This document shows positions 36,901 through 51,900 of a DNA stretch of 64,000 nt, piece by piece. The notes beneath the pieces are model-generated. The model was not told the origin of the DNA, ran no database searches, and was given only the letters and a program-made list of their open reading frames with translations. The stretch is from Gordionus sp. m RMFG-2023. Its lineage: Eukaryota > Nematomorpha > Gordioida > Chordodea > Parachordodidae. Location of the stretch: the NCBI RefSeq assembly GCF_954871325.1, contig NC_088778.1, positions 4,931,743 to 4,995,742 on the forward strand. Reading direction: 5' to 3'. The position numbers were made by a program, and so were the translations under genes. Positions within the stretch are counted from its first letter, which is position 1. The number at the start of each line of letters is the position of its first letter.

Positions 36901-39900
36901 AGACCGAATAGAAAAGAACGGAGAAGACATAAGGGAGGAAATTAAGGACTCTAATACTCTATGTAGTCGGGATTCTTTGCTTAAAATATTCGGGGAGTGG
37001 TTATTTTCTTGCGCTTCACTTAATACCGGTTTAAATTACGATTGAATTATTTTTTTTTTTTAAATTTCATTCTTGGCATTCATGTTTCTCTATGGTGTAA
37101 CCAGAATTTATCTAACGGGGGGTGTTACGAATATTTTTTGGGAGAAGGGGGACCTTTGGCTTCCCCATTTGCCTGACCGGTCTTTAGCTGGGTCTCGCCT
37201 ATGGATTTTTATTTGGCGTTTTATAAATATCTTTATATAATCTTTATTAAAGATGGTTGAACAATTAGAAGCACTAATCCTAAAATCTATGCCAATATTT
37301 TATGCTTTATTAGTTTTAATTTTTATGAATGCTTTAATCTGTATAGGTAGCCAGTATAAAGAAAAAAATTATATTGGCAAACCTAACCATTAAAAAGCGA
37401 TGGGAATATTAATTCTTCTGATAAATTTATTAATGTTTAATTGTATATTAAATTCGTTCTGTAAATAGTAAAACGTGAAGGAAAAGGGTTATAACAAAAT
37501 AAGAAGAAAAATGAACTGCCATTGCCATCATGCTAGAATGGGATATATATATTTATAGAAGAACTAAAACTGGTTTGCGTTAAAATTTGCTGCATGATTA
37601 ATATTTATTAATTCCATAATCGGATCTGGTAACCCCCCCCCCCCCCCCAAAGGAAGCCGAGTTATAATTTTTTAAAGAGAAACGTATTATTTGGCAAAAT
37701 AAGAAAGAATTGTCAGGATTAACTTCATTCCAAAAAGTAAATTATGAAGCACCGAATATCAAAGTGCGATAAGATGCAATACCTGATTAGTACTTTACTT
37801 ACTAATTCGTCAATCAATTTTTCCAGCCAATAAACAGAAAAAAAACTAGTTATAAGCAAAATAAAACAAAACTATAACGGCATGCTTTAGGCTGAGTCTT
37901 AAATGTTGGATTTTGAATCGCGATTACAATTTAACGATTTATATATGTTCTATTAGGTTTTTTTTAAAAAATAGATATAGAAGCTAAATAATTAAAATCT
38001 TAATATATTTATGAATCTAGTTTAATACCTCAATCAGTTTGGTCGACAGTATAAACAAAACAAAAAATTGTTAGTTAAATAAGACAATTTCTCTAATTGG
38101 TATTAAGATTTACATATATAAGCACAAAAGTATAATTATATCAAAAAATAAAATAAACAATATATGGAAAAACAAATTATTATCATAACTTTTTATCGTA
38201 TTTTAAAATATGAGACTCGAGTTATAGCTTTATGGTTATAACTTTGATGGTTATAGCTGTGATACTTTAAAAATTTAGTAGCGGTAGCTTAAAAGCAGAC
38301 TCGTGGCTTCTTTGGAAAATTTGATATCGGACTAAGATATATTGGTTTCGGTGAAATTGAAAACGATTACAAATAATCGATTTTATTAATCTCAAATTCT
38401 AAAAGGTTGAGCCGTTGTTTAGTAAATAAATAGTAATACTAAGGTACTTTTTTGGAAAATAAAAAAAAAGTCAGACGTCGATCACATACAAATTATAACT
38501 TCTTTAGGAGAGGTCCCATTTATATAAAAATTATTTTAATGGTTGGACGACACGTTTACAAAAAAGGTGTATTAAGAATATGGAAAGCAGATAAAAACAA
38601 TTACGACCAATTATTTTAAAGGTCAAAATTGGTATTTGGCTTGTTAAATTATCAGCAATCTGAACCATGACACCTCTGCGGAATCATGTTATTGTAGATC
38701 CTAACTCTAGAGATAAATGAGTATCTGCCTAGTTGGCTTGAAGTGGGGTTTATGGAATTATTGTTATTTTTGCCTAGGCTATTCTTATCAAATAAAAATC
38801 TTCCATATATATTGAAATTTGAATGTTAAAAAAAAATGATATCTAAAACACTGGCCATTTACAAAACTAGTGAGATAAAAAGTGCATCGCCATGGAAAAA
38901 TACAATGTCCTTTCTCTGGGACGGACTTCGCTGACATCATTTATTATAGCTCTTCCCAAACCTAGTGCATTTAAATAATCAATCAACAGCCATTTATTCA
39001 AATGTATTCAATAATATCATAATCCACTCAACCCACTTTCAAGCCAACTAGCCAGATACTTATTTATTTCTAGAATTAGGAACTGCATTAACAAAATTTC
39101 CCAGAGGTGTTAGAGCTGAGGTTACTGATCATTAACACTTTAAGATCAACAAATACTAATTTTTATCTTTTATTATAACTGATCTTAATTATTTTTATTC
39201 ATCTTCCGTATTTTTTTAAAATATACCTTCAAAATAATGTTGTAAACTTATCCAATCATAATAAGACAATCTTCATCATCATAATAATTATTAATGATGA
39301 AAGATATCCATGAATGATAAATATTAAAATATATTAAAAAGTCAAACTAATCACAAAAAAAATTCAAATGAAAATAAATATTAACATATTAAAATTCTTT
39401 TGGTCAAAATATCCCTCAGGTTCTTATTTATTTGATTCAACCTCTCCTTCCAATTCTCAATAGTTAAATTTCAATGAGAATGAGGTCTTCTTTGCAATAA
39501 ATTCCTTAGAAAAAGATTCATACGCTCAATCTCTTTCCAAAATCTTATCAATCCATCCCATTCAGTAAAACATTATTAACCGATCTGACAACATTCTTAA
39601 ACAAAGTGAAATCCCCTCGCGCGATTCATTACCTTATACAAAAAAGATGGCGAGGCTCGCCCGATAGCTATAGGGTTTATTTTTCACAGAATAACTGCTA
39701 GAATAGTAAGTAATAGAAGTTACATTTTGGAGCAAAAAATGGATGCGATGTAGCAACTCACATCGCCCGCATATAGTGTACACAAATGGAGACTTTGCGC
39801 TTTGGCTTACTTTTAAATTGACGTTACCTTTTTTTAAAAATATTAATATCGTAGATTCAAAGTTATAACTAAGTCCTCATTTACAGTAAACGCGATTTGT

Positions 39901-42900
39901 GCAAACGATGCGGTATTGAATGCTGCGTTATTTATAAAATCAGGCCACTGAATAGGCAATATGGAGCGAAACGGCGAAAAAAATTGAAATAGATATGTTG
40001 GGACGTATTATAAAAGTTATTATCGATCTCAAGAATCAGCTGTGATTTACATAGCTTTAAATACCGCACTGTTTGAACAAATCACGCGTTATGTTCAAGC
40101 GGTGCGTTATATACAAAATCAAGCCGATAAATAATTATAATTTAAAAATATGGAGCTCTTTGGATGATAACGCTGTCATAAAATTTGGAAAAGATATGTT
40201 TGCTATACGATTATAAAAATAATATCTAAATTGTATTATAAGTATTTATTAAAAAAAATTTAAAAAGTAGAAAATCATTTTTTATAAAATATTCAGTATA
40301 AAGCATATGAAGAATCAGCATTGATTTCGATATCGATAGCGTTAATTAAGGCAAGGCTTGAACATTAACGCATTTACTATAGCGTAAGTTGCGAAAAAAT
40401 AATTGGTTTTTTTGAATTATGTCTGTAGTTTTATTTTATTAATTTCTAAAATATTCCATTTTAAGATAAAATTTTTTGTTTAATCATTTAATAAAATATT
40501 AAATTTAATTTACATATAATTAAAACAACTAGGAAGGGATTTTTGTTCACCCCCACCCCCCCCCCCCCCTTCTTAATAGTCTTACCCGTAGGTTTTGTCG
40601 ACTTTCTTGCGAAGAAAACCCAATATATTAAAGAACGGGTAAAAATGCATGAATAAATTAGGATGAAAAAGCTAACTAGAATCATTTAAATGCTTTCTAA
40701 CGCCAAGCGATAATTTGATCAATTTGCAAGATACCATTTCTAATTCGTTATTTGCGTTTGAAACATTCAAGTGTCACTTATAAATATAAAAGATATATTT
40801 AGAAAATCCTGGAGGAAAGTATTCTCTTATTTGAAACTTTTGATCATAAACTTTTTTTTTCCATTTGTCTTTTTTTTTCTATCGTAAAGATTTTTATTTT
40901 TTAAAAAAAAGGTATCTTGCCTTTCAGTTCCGAAATATTTTTTCAATACGGAAAAGCTGAAGCCTGCGGCACTCTTTGCAGAATCATATGCCAACGCACG
41001 ACAGATGAACCCGTTTCACCGCTATACCTCTACAACTTTTACAACCTGGTAAATGATAGGAATTGAATAAAATATATATATGAGCATGCGTGAAACGTCT
41101 CAGGTCTTTATCAAGTTTATAACCATGCTCTATTGCCCTGAGTTTTTAGCGAATTTTTATTTATATTGAAAGTTTTTGCCGCAATTTTATTTCAACCCAT
41201 TATAGTACCCTTACCCTGGGAATTTAAAAACAATTTTTTTGGCGGCGTCTGGAAAACAGCAGGTCTTTACGAAAATTAGAAAATAAAATTTTCGCAAGCA
41301 CTTATAACCAGAGATCCAAACCGAAGCGAATATCGGTTCCTGTTCAGATATAAAATAAGGTTCCAGTTCGGATAGAAAATGATTTATCGGTTTAGGTTCG
41401 ATAAAAAATGGCGGTTGGATCACGGCTTATATACATTATATAAATAAATTATATAAGTAATTTAAGTGACCATAACCATACGCAAAAATAAATTTAAAAA
41501 AAAAATGTATATAGATCCATTTCGTTATCGACAAACATGCCATTTCCGGTAATATTGATCAGAGTACCCATCATAATGCAAATATGACGAGCGTCGAAAA
41601 TTTGGATATAACTCAAGCGTGCGTCCTTATAAATAGCCCCGATTTATTCAGGATTGACCTGGAAGGGGTTTCCGTGTTATTGAGGGATTATTTGATCCTA
41701 ATCGATTCCACTATCCTTAATTGCAATTATAATAATATTCAATTGACCAACTCTTCCGGTCAGATGGGAAATCGGAGTTCTATCGGGTCGAATAGCGCGA
41801 TAATCAAGTTATATATTTTTTCTTTACGAAAAATAAAATCAATCAATATTTCATGAAAATCGATACGAAAAGATCGTACCCTGACTTGATCAACATTTTT
41901 ATCGATTTGATATCGAGAATTTGTTTCTTCGAAAATAGAATTCGATGTTTTAAGGGACCCGGAACTAAAAGGGGGGTTGGTTCTTCCGGTTTCTATATAC
42001 TCTTTCCGGTTTCCTTTTTTAAAAAAATATCCCAGTTTTTGGATTCGACCAGGTTTCCATGTTTTGATTTGAAATGTCTTCAAATACAAATCTAAACACA
42101 AAAATAAACGTTCTCAAAGAAAGATAATGAATCATAAATGATTATTTTTTTGAATAAATCTGTACACACCACTTGTTATCAGATGCGGTTCGGGTTACTA
42201 TAAGAGAAAGGGGTTTTCCTGGATAATTTTATGCATCCTTAAATAAATGTGTCCATCTTTTTTTTCGTAAGCATATTACACCTTTGAATTTGAATGATTG
42301 ATTAGCCTAGCTTAACAAATTCGACGAATTACAAATGTTAGAAATATGGTATATGAAAAACAAGGGAAATGATGCGATTTCGTGATTCTTTTAATTATTG
42401 TGTCGCTATATTTAAAAAAATAGTAATTCCATCATGAGAGAATGCAGGGAGTTTGGCGAAACACAAGCTGACAAAACGGGCTCACCTAACCCCAAAAAAT
42501 ATGATAATCATCACTAGGATCATTATTTTATATATTTTGTCAGCCCATATTTTATTATATTTCCTATTTATCTTATCACTAATGTTCGTAATGTAACCTC
42601 TGGCTGCATCTTTTGACAAAATTTAACTGTTAAATAATACGAATAATAAAAGGATAATTTTAGCCCCCCCCCCCCCCCCTGTAAGATTGATTTTTGGGAA
42701 TGTAAATGAAGATATAAATTTTGTGATAAGTAATATTGTTTAAAATGTTAGAATTCGCCTTCGCAATTTTATCTATGAACATTTTTTTTTAAAGCACTTT
42801 TATCTAACTTCTTATATTGTTTATAAATTAAATTATGGCATAATGTTAATATAATCTAATGAATAGCTTCTGTTTATATTACTGTAAATAAAAAAGATAT

Positions 42901-45900
42901 TTTTGAAAATGAAATATTTTGTATAATTAAATATAAATATAATGAGATCTGCGAAGCCCGGACTATAAATAATTTTTATAGCCAATCATTTATAATATAA
43001 TTTTGTTATTTTAAATTTTTACAAATTTTAATTTTAAAAGACATTTAAAAATGAAAATTCTTAATAAAGAAATAATTACAATGAAAAAAAAATATACTGA
43101 AAAAAGGGTGTATTTAAGAGAAAATAAATTTAAACATAATTGCTAGAGTATGTAAATAAGTAATATTTCCATCATTTGAATATTACCTTAGCCTTTGCAG
43201 TTTGCGGCATTTATAATTTATTCAAATATTAATTATAATACAAGTCTAGCAATTTAATAGTGTTGTGCTAATAGATGTCCAAACCTTTGTTCCTTCTATA
43301 AAAAAAATCTTCAAGCTTGCGTAATATTTTTCTGGATGAAATATTGAGTTAGCCGTTTTTAAAAATCGGCTCAAAACGATACTTTTAACAAACACTAAAT
43401 TTAAGTCATAATATGTTTCAATTAATTCTTAGAATGAGTTGAATTTTAAATAACATTTTTTTTTAGATATTAATATTAATATTTAAGATAATTTATAAAA
43501 AAAAATATTACAAAACAAAAAAAATCGGGAAATTTTTTTTCCGTAATAAAAGACGCCATTTTGCGCAAAAAAATTTATCAATTTTTTATAACCTTATTCT
43601 AATTATTTTAAAATATAATTTAATTAAATGATATGAACGTAAACTATATATGTACCTTCAATAAGAATAAATATATATGTTGCTGTTGAGGTATTTATTA
43701 TACTCGGACAAAATGTACGACATAAAATTTACATGTCGAAATATCAAAAAAAATAAGTAACCTTTGTTATATCTTAATTTTTTTCCTGAAAGATCAATAC
43801 TTATAAAATATTATATAAGCTTATAAAATACGTGATAGATATTTAGTATTTTTTTATCAATATTTGAATCATAAATAAGCATTGTCAATTTTGAATAAAC
43901 TCTTTTTTATTTTATTTTAGAAAATGAATTTCAATTTTAAGTTTTTTAAAAAAAAGCTTCTTTCGTTATTTCAAATAAATTACTGATATTTGTTGAGTTT
44001 TAATATAACAGAACAGTCTTACATGTAAATCTCATCATTCCTTTCAAACAAAAATTTCGATTTAATAACACAGGCAGAAATTAAAGAGACAAACAAATAC
44101 AAAAATTTTTAAAATTCATATTCACTCCAGTAGTGGACCTCTACGAACGGGCTTTTTTCGCCATCAACATTTATGTTTTTAAAAAATATGGGTAATAAAA
44201 TACGACATTTCACAAACGAACCCAGAAAATTTCTTTTTATTCGACAAAAAAATTCAAATAGAAATTTTTGACGCAATTATGGTTCCCTTTTTGGGGACTC
44301 AATTATAGAATTTTATTTTTAATTATATAATTATATAATTATAAATTTAGAAATTTTTTTTTTTAACTAAGTTTTATGTAAAAAAAGAAATTTAAAATTA
44401 AATTAGATTAGATTATAAATTTTTTTTTTATGTATTGTAAGTAGAACCTATGTTTTTTTGATATTACCCACTTGTACGTAATTTATAGTGTGAGGTAGTG
44501 TTGTTAAACTGCTCGATTTGAGCACATTTTTAAAAATGGCTAACTCAATATTTTATCTAGAATAATATTATGCAAGCCTGAAGATTTTGCTCATAGATAG
44601 CATAAAGGTCTAGACATCGATTAGTGAAATCTCAAGGCTTTTCTGGATTTGAATTAGCCGTTTAACACTAGTGCGAGGAGTAAGAGAATCAGGGGGTATC
44701 TTGGCCTTTAATAACTCATACCCTTCAATTTTTTAACGCGATTAATAATTTTTTTTTTTTAAAAATTGCAAGAATAACGAAATAAAGTTTTTAAAATAAA
44801 ATGGTTGAAATCAAATGATAACAACCCAAAAAAAATGTATGCAACAAAAACGACAATAATTATCATAATATATTTTCGGTTATATATATACCATACTCCT
44901 ATCTTTACTAATGGAGATTGACTGATCGTATTTGTCATCACGTGGATTATTTAGGCCCGCCTCAAATATCGAAATAAACGCTGAATAATATTCCGCTACA
45001 GCCATGAATTTATTAAACATATGTTTTATGTTTGGATTAAATTGGCATCATGACGTTTACTTCTGCTAAAGCCAGGCCTTAAGTTTGTATTCATTTATTT
45101 TTTTTAAAAAACTTTAAAATAAACAGTTATCAATACATATCGGAAACCACGATTTCCTCTTTCGCCCTCAGAAACTCCGCTATTAACATCCTTTCCAGCG
45201 TAGTTTGCTTAGCTACCCACAACCCTAACCTGACAATCGAAGGTTTCACTTTCGAACCAGCCAAAAGGAACGGCTCGGAGAATCTCGATTCATCGCTTAT
45301 CGACAGGCGGATAACTTTTGCCACCTTAAGAAAACCGGTGCTTGATTTATTGTTCGGTGCGATGGAAAACGAGATTTACTCTTCTAACGTTCAAATGTTA
45401 TTGGGTTTGTATTTAACATAATTTTGTCAGAACATTTTTTTGGAACAAGATTTTTGATCAAATTTTACCCTAAAATTTCCGATTTTCCTTTGTAAAAGTC
45501 CAAAATATCAAAAAATACCATTCGCAAAATTTTGAAATTTTACAGAAAAAACAAATGTATAAGCTTTTTTTTGATATAAAAATAAAAACATGTCCAAAAT
45601 ATAATTCTAAAAAATTTCCAAAAATTTAACATGCGATTTCATTAAAATTTTAAAACTTTTAGAATTTTTTTAAAAAAATAAGTAAATTTTTTTATGATTT
45701 TTATGCATAAAAAGTCTTTTAAAATCATCAAATCACAAGTTATTTTTTGATCTTTGGAAAAATATCCTTAAAGATTTTTTGGGTAAAAGATTTTTTTTTT
45801 TCGAGCTTTTATAATAAATATTTTTTTATTTTTATTTTTATTTTGATTTATAAATAAATAATAATTGAAGAAATAGATTAGAAGCAAGAAAAAAAATTAT

Positions 45901-48900
45901 ACATGAAAAGGAGAAATAAATGAATTGATTTTAATCAATAAAATTGCTTAAGTTTCGGATAAATTTATGGATGCTCTATTATAAAAACGTTTATTTTTTA
46001 AAAAAATAATTGCTAAAATAATAAAAATATTTATTAATGATAAAAAAAATTGAGGTATAAATGATAAAATATTATATAAAATAAAAAAGATGGATTTAAA
46101 TAATGATTTTAAGTCGTGTTTTGAACCCCAATTGAAAGGAATAGCAAAAAAAAATGCAAATGCTAAAAATATAGTGTAACAAAATAATATAACCTACTAT
46201 TTTAATATAACTTTCTTAATGATTAAAATATTAAATTTGACTAGGGTTGATGTCTCTAATCCTTCTAGATTTCGCCTTGTATCAAGGAGAAGTAAATGCT
46301 TTATTCGATGCAGAGGAACGAATGCAAACTAAATCCACATCCAGTTCAATCGGTTTTATAGAATTTTTCTTTTTTTATAATATCATTTTATCTTCTAATC
46401 ATTGGCGTTGCGTAAGGCGAAGTCCTAAAGTACACATTCTCCTTAAATTCTCACCGAAGGCGGCATTTATAGTAAACGCGATTCCGTCAAGTTTTTTTAA
46501 AAATAAAATCCTCCAATTTGAAATAAGATCGATTTTATTAATAATTAAGTATTCGCTCTAAGTAATAGGAGTTATCGACGCCATTGCGACTAATTATGAT
46601 ATTCAATAAATGGTTAGTAGATGGTTATGGAACGAATATTGGATGCGGGATGCATCAAATCAATAAGTTATAATATACTTGTTACATTACGCAATAAATA
46701 TTCATGTTATATATTTATTATATTATATATTTTTTTTTCAAAACTGAATTTTAATTATATCGTGAGGGCAGTGCATCATTACAATCTCAGGTCCTCGATA
46801 CCTTCGTCGCTTTATCCGTCGCAACCAACAAGGAGTCACGATCCACACGCGCAAAACCTACAGGATGACGTTGGGGAAGACATTTCTAGTTTTTGAAGAA
46901 AAATCATACTTTTACACGTGTCGAAATATAATCAGTAGTTTGTTACTAAAATGTTATTAAGGTTTCTCAATACCCTCCCCCCCCCCTATTTCCCATTTAC
47001 GGTGCTTGATTTGAATTAAGAACCTTTTTGTGTAGTCAGGAATACGTATCGCGGACATTATTGGGATATGGAATCCACTGGGGATTCGTCGATTTAAAAT
47101 TACTTACTGAGAGCTATTTTTAAATTTTAAAAAATTCGATTTCATAAGAAATGTAATTTCAGAAACCTAGCTATTAACAATTTGAGCGAATTGGCGGCTA
47201 AGTTTCTAAAAAATGAATGTAGAATATATCTTCGTCGCGAATTTGCGCTAATATTGAATGCGGGGTAAAGTAACTACCCTATAAATTTCTGATAGCTTTG
47301 GCTATTAAAACAGTTGTCTAATTTTTAATTTACCTAAAAATGTTTTTTAAAGAGATTCTATATAGTGTTGTTGTTAAACGGCTCGATTTATTTTTTAAAA
47401 AACGGCGAACTCAATATTTTAGCCTTAAATTGACTAAGCCTCGAGATTTGACTGATAGATGTCCAAATTTTTGTGCTCATATATGGGCAAAATCTTCGGA
47501 CCTTCTTAACGTTTTTCTGGATAAAATATCGAGTTTGCCGTTAAAAAGAAACGGCTTAGAAATCAAGCTATATAAACAACACTAATTACACATTTACAGC
47601 ATTTTTTTTACATACATGACAATTGAAAATCTATGAGCTCATTTCATAAAAATAGCATAGTTTGTTACACTGATAACCATAAAATTAAATCGCTCTTTTC
47701 AAACTTTGTCATCACAATTTTTTAATACACTTTTTCCAATTCTATGTTAACTCTATAAACAATTTGATTAAGGTGTAAGGGTGCCTTACATATATAAGAA
47801 AATAATAATTATATTAATTGAATTATTCTAAACAATTTTTTTTTTAAACTATTGGCTCAATTTTTCTATTTTCCTATACTTTTCATTCAAATAACATTAT
47901 TACCAGATTTTTCTAAACCATTTAACTTTGGTATACACGGAAGCTAGACTAAAATAAAATGACTTAGACAGCTGAGATTTAAGCGATTTAATAATCATTA
48001 ATTATCACGTGTTTCAGATCACGGGTCCCTTAATGAACCTAACGACAAAATGACGCAAGAATCAGATTCCCAAAAAGTTGAAAGTCTGAATCATTATTAC
48101 TGGTGCTTCGATTGCCTCTTCGAAACTATAATGGGAAGCGTTCTCAAGACTTTCGATAAATGGTGGATAGAAAAGGAAGATTTTAACGTGGCGCTGAGTT
48201 GTCTTGCCACCCTTTCCCAAATGGCTAAAATCAAGATTTTGATCTACAAACGTAAAATTTAACCTTTTAATCTCTTCTTTTATTCCCTAAATTCGAGATT
48301 AGTTTTAAACACGTGTCAATCAAAAGAGTTGACCTATTTGACACCGCTCGAATGATTAAAGAGTCCGCGGCGGCTATTTTCGTATGATTGATCTATTGGA
48401 TCAAATCGAGATCTTGATTTGAATAATACCTTTTTGAATGAGTAGTAGGAAAATATTATTCAAGTCGGTAAGATTTTTTAAATAAAACGAACCACGATGA
48501 ATGTGATCTAAATATCATTATTTACATAAATTAAAAGCGCTATGCGAAACCATTATAAAAACTCTCTGTAACCACGTGGTGAGAATGTGTAGTCAGCTTC
48601 CACCCACCAAGCATACCAAGGACTTGCATACGTTGATTGTTTTTGCTTACTCTTGCTTGAGCATGTGGCTAACCTACCACCCATCGCTACTAGACGATCA
48701 AAGCTTGCTGTATTTACTCTTGGAAATATCCGAAATTGGAATGACCGGGCATATCTCTAGGGTATTCTTTTAAAATGATATGTTTTGGAGTTTTTGTAAC
48801 CCGCAAAAAATTGATAATTAATATTTCTTTTGTACACAAACTTATATTATTATTAAATAGAGTCTCGTTTGGTAGGTTAAAAATTTAATATTCACGTTAT

Positions 48901-51900
48901 ATTTTTTTATAATGAAAGCTCTGTCCGATTATTATGATAAATTTTAAAGAAAAATTCTTATATATTTTTAAAAGGAGACGAAAGATAAAACAGTGATATA
49001 CAAGGAACAAAGGGAATGCCGACCAGTATCCAAGAGGGTGGCGAATGCTTCCGAAAATCTGTTGGCGCTTATACTCACCTTAAACGTTATAATTCATGAA
49101 CACATTTTTAATTGCGTCATCCTAGTCGAACGCTATTGGTTGGATTAAGGCTAGAAAAATGCGAAAAACAGAAATCTTTAGTTTTATGAATTTTTTAAAA
49201 ATCATTAGCGAAACCTCGAATTTAAACCAGTTTTTTCATTAACTAGAAAAAAAATATGAGTACACCAAAATTTGAATCGATATGAAATTGATTTGTTGAT
49301 TTCTTTTTCATAAATATATTTTCCGAATAGATCAAGATCAATAAATCGAAGATTAATTATATAAAATTGACGTGTATAAAATATAATGTTATTCACATCA
49401 CCTTCCTCCTAAAATTGCTCGGGCACCTCTTCCCGAATCTGCCGATGCCAACTCCAGTGTCCCCATATCTTAGTGAATATTAATTTTTCTATCACTCCCG
49501 TTACCTACTTTATTTATCATTGCACGCGTATTGTCAATATAGGGAATGGGCTAGTGATTAAACGAGACTTGTTTTGTTACCCACTCACAGTAGCTTAGTT
49601 CAGTGTTTCCTATTTCGTTCGCAACATCATAATTGCGGGAGGAACTAGTGAAGCCCCTACGGATGTTAGTCTGTTTCATATGATGCCTACCGTGATAATT
49701 TTTGAGTCGGCTAATTACTAACATCGTGGCCCTTTGCGTGATACATGAGATTTTCAATATTTTATAATTATCAAATGTCTAACTAAATACATTTATAATT
49801 AACTCTGTCTGAATGGTTTTCATTTCCTTTCTACCTATTTTGCAATGCAACTATCAGTATTATGATTTTAATTGTACCGCGAAGTCCTTTTACCAACTCG
49901 CTGATATGGTCGTGGCTTGTACCAAATGAGGTTGAATTTTCTAAAGGATAATCTGCCCATATAGTAAATGATGTGTACCTGCCGTATAATTTTTAGATTT
50001 CACGATCAATACTGGGCCACCATATGTTTTAACTTCTTTTCTTGGTATCCGCTATCCGATTTGTTTTATGCTTTCACATTACTTCTGTGGAAGGATTATT
50101 CTTTTCCCCCTGTAAAAGCATTCATTCCACCCTTTTCCTCGTAGATCTCGCTTTTTACACATCTGGTACTGTCTCACTTTCAATATCTTATAATTTTTTA
50201 GTTCAATTTGTAATCTTACTGAAAATGTCAATCAACCCTGCTTAAATGGTCAATTTACCGTTTTTTTATCTATTTAGATAGGTGCTAAAATGTGTTAGAA
50301 TGCTATTGAAAATTAGCTAGCTCTAATCTGTTTAATTTTAAACATTCGAAGCGGATTCGCAAAGAAAAATCGGTTCTAATGTTATTTAAATATAGAATTA
50401 ATTTATGAATAATCATTTCAAATAAATGCAAAATATATTTTTTGAAAAAAAAACAAACAAACAATACAGAAAACTATATCCGGTAAAACAGAATTAGACG
50501 ATTTCACATTGAAACGCGAAATAGAATTGTTGACTTACGTTTATAATAATAATAATCCTAAATACAGACCTCAGTATTTTTCTCTAGGGTTTAATTTGAT
50601 ATTCGGGTTTTTTTGCGACCACAGATTGCCCACGAATTATGAAGCCACGGGTTATATTAATAATCTATCAAATAATTATTTTATATAATAGAATAGAATA
50701 GAATATATTATTTTAAATGATAAGAAATTGGATATCGAATCTAAACGTTTAACAATGGAAAATGCTAAATTTTTTTAAGATTCATTTATGATTATAATTT
50801 AAAGAAAACACTATTTTTACTGGAGAAACTATAAAACTTTTACCGGATTACAAACAGAGAACGTATAAAATGTAGAATTCTTGATACCAACGCGGAAAGC
50901 GCGAAAATCTTATTAATTTTGGTTTATACTATAAAAAAATATAATAAAATATTCAGAAAGCGTGAATAATCAATGCATTCTCGTGATTCACAATAGTTTT
51001 GGAAGGCAGGCTTGGAAGTTGAATTACGCGAAATCCTTAAATGGCACTTCTCCGCGCAAACAGGTTTTTCATATGCGATATTCAAAAGTTTACACTATTT
51101 TTTTGGAAATTTTATCTTGAGGAAAATTTGGGGTTGGTGTCGAAGTTTAGACATTTCTTAATAAAAACTCATACGACAGGCCGAATAGTAATATCACATT
51201 CCTTTCTCGTTTTAATGATATACCTGATAAACTATTTGCAACCTATTTTTATTATTATTAACGAGTGACAATCTAAAGGAAAGAAAGAAGGTATTATTTT
51301 AATTTCTAATACAATAATTTGTTTAACTATTATATTTGCTAAGAAATATTGCTGAATCACTTAAGAAGCATTTTTATTTACTACATATGTTTTATACAAT
51401 AAAAAGTCTCAAAATTTCAACCTAACAACCGACCCCATCCCACATAAATTAAACTCTTCCGACTCCAACTCGCATCTCGCGGAAACGCTAAAGGCGCACA
51501 ATTTTGGCGAGAAGCCGTTTTACCTCTACCGAACGATCAAACCAGAATTTTTGGATAAAATGATTTCGCAAGATATCCAATCTTATTTACCGCCTCATTT
51601 ATGCGTTCCCGCCGATGATGGACTTCTTTCGTCCATGGATAGCATCAGTGTGAGTAGCCATTATGATAGTGTCTATAACGAGAAAGACGTGAGTTCTAAC
51701 GATTTTGATGATTTCGAAAAATCGTTCAAGCAACACATGTCCGAATATCACGGATTAGGGAAAATCCTACCAGGTTTCTCTTTGTCTTTAATATAATCAT
51801 TTATTATATATGTCGTAGCTTCACAAAAAATCCTTCAAAGATTAAAAAAAAATGAAGATTTTTTTGATCAAATTTTACTCAAAATTCCCCCAAAAAACAT

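Larger units (their letters stand above)
37029..40927. other. RALGAPB intron(s) with a probable unseen exon
   Basis: About 3.9 kb. The codon phases at its two ends do not match, so at least one small exon (length 3n+1) is expected; it would encode the poorly conserved stretch between FGSWLF and the EACGTLCRI block. Also holds C16 at 37,633, C14 near 40,556, an RT relic at about 39,580-39,810 and a foldback at 39,893-40,092. Confidence 0.6.
41808..45126. other. RALGAPB intron with two MITEs
   Basis: About 3.3 kb. Holds subfamily A MITEs at 43,258-43,397 and 44,496-44,670 and a C16 run at 42,664-42,679. The part at 41,850-42,060 is less AT-rich but unassigned. Confidence 0.5.

Noticed and set aside
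41760-42101. Open frames on both strands beside RALGAPB exon h
   Set aside because: No match to the family, and the phase of exon h to exon i is satisfied without them.
45130-45324. Minus-strand open frame at 45.1-45.3 kb
   Set aside because: Shadow of RALGAPB exon i, which has strong family similarity on the plus strand.
49551-49757. Minus-strand open frame in a RALGAPB intron
   Set aside because: No family recognised and no intact gene around it; kept only as part of the composition anomaly.
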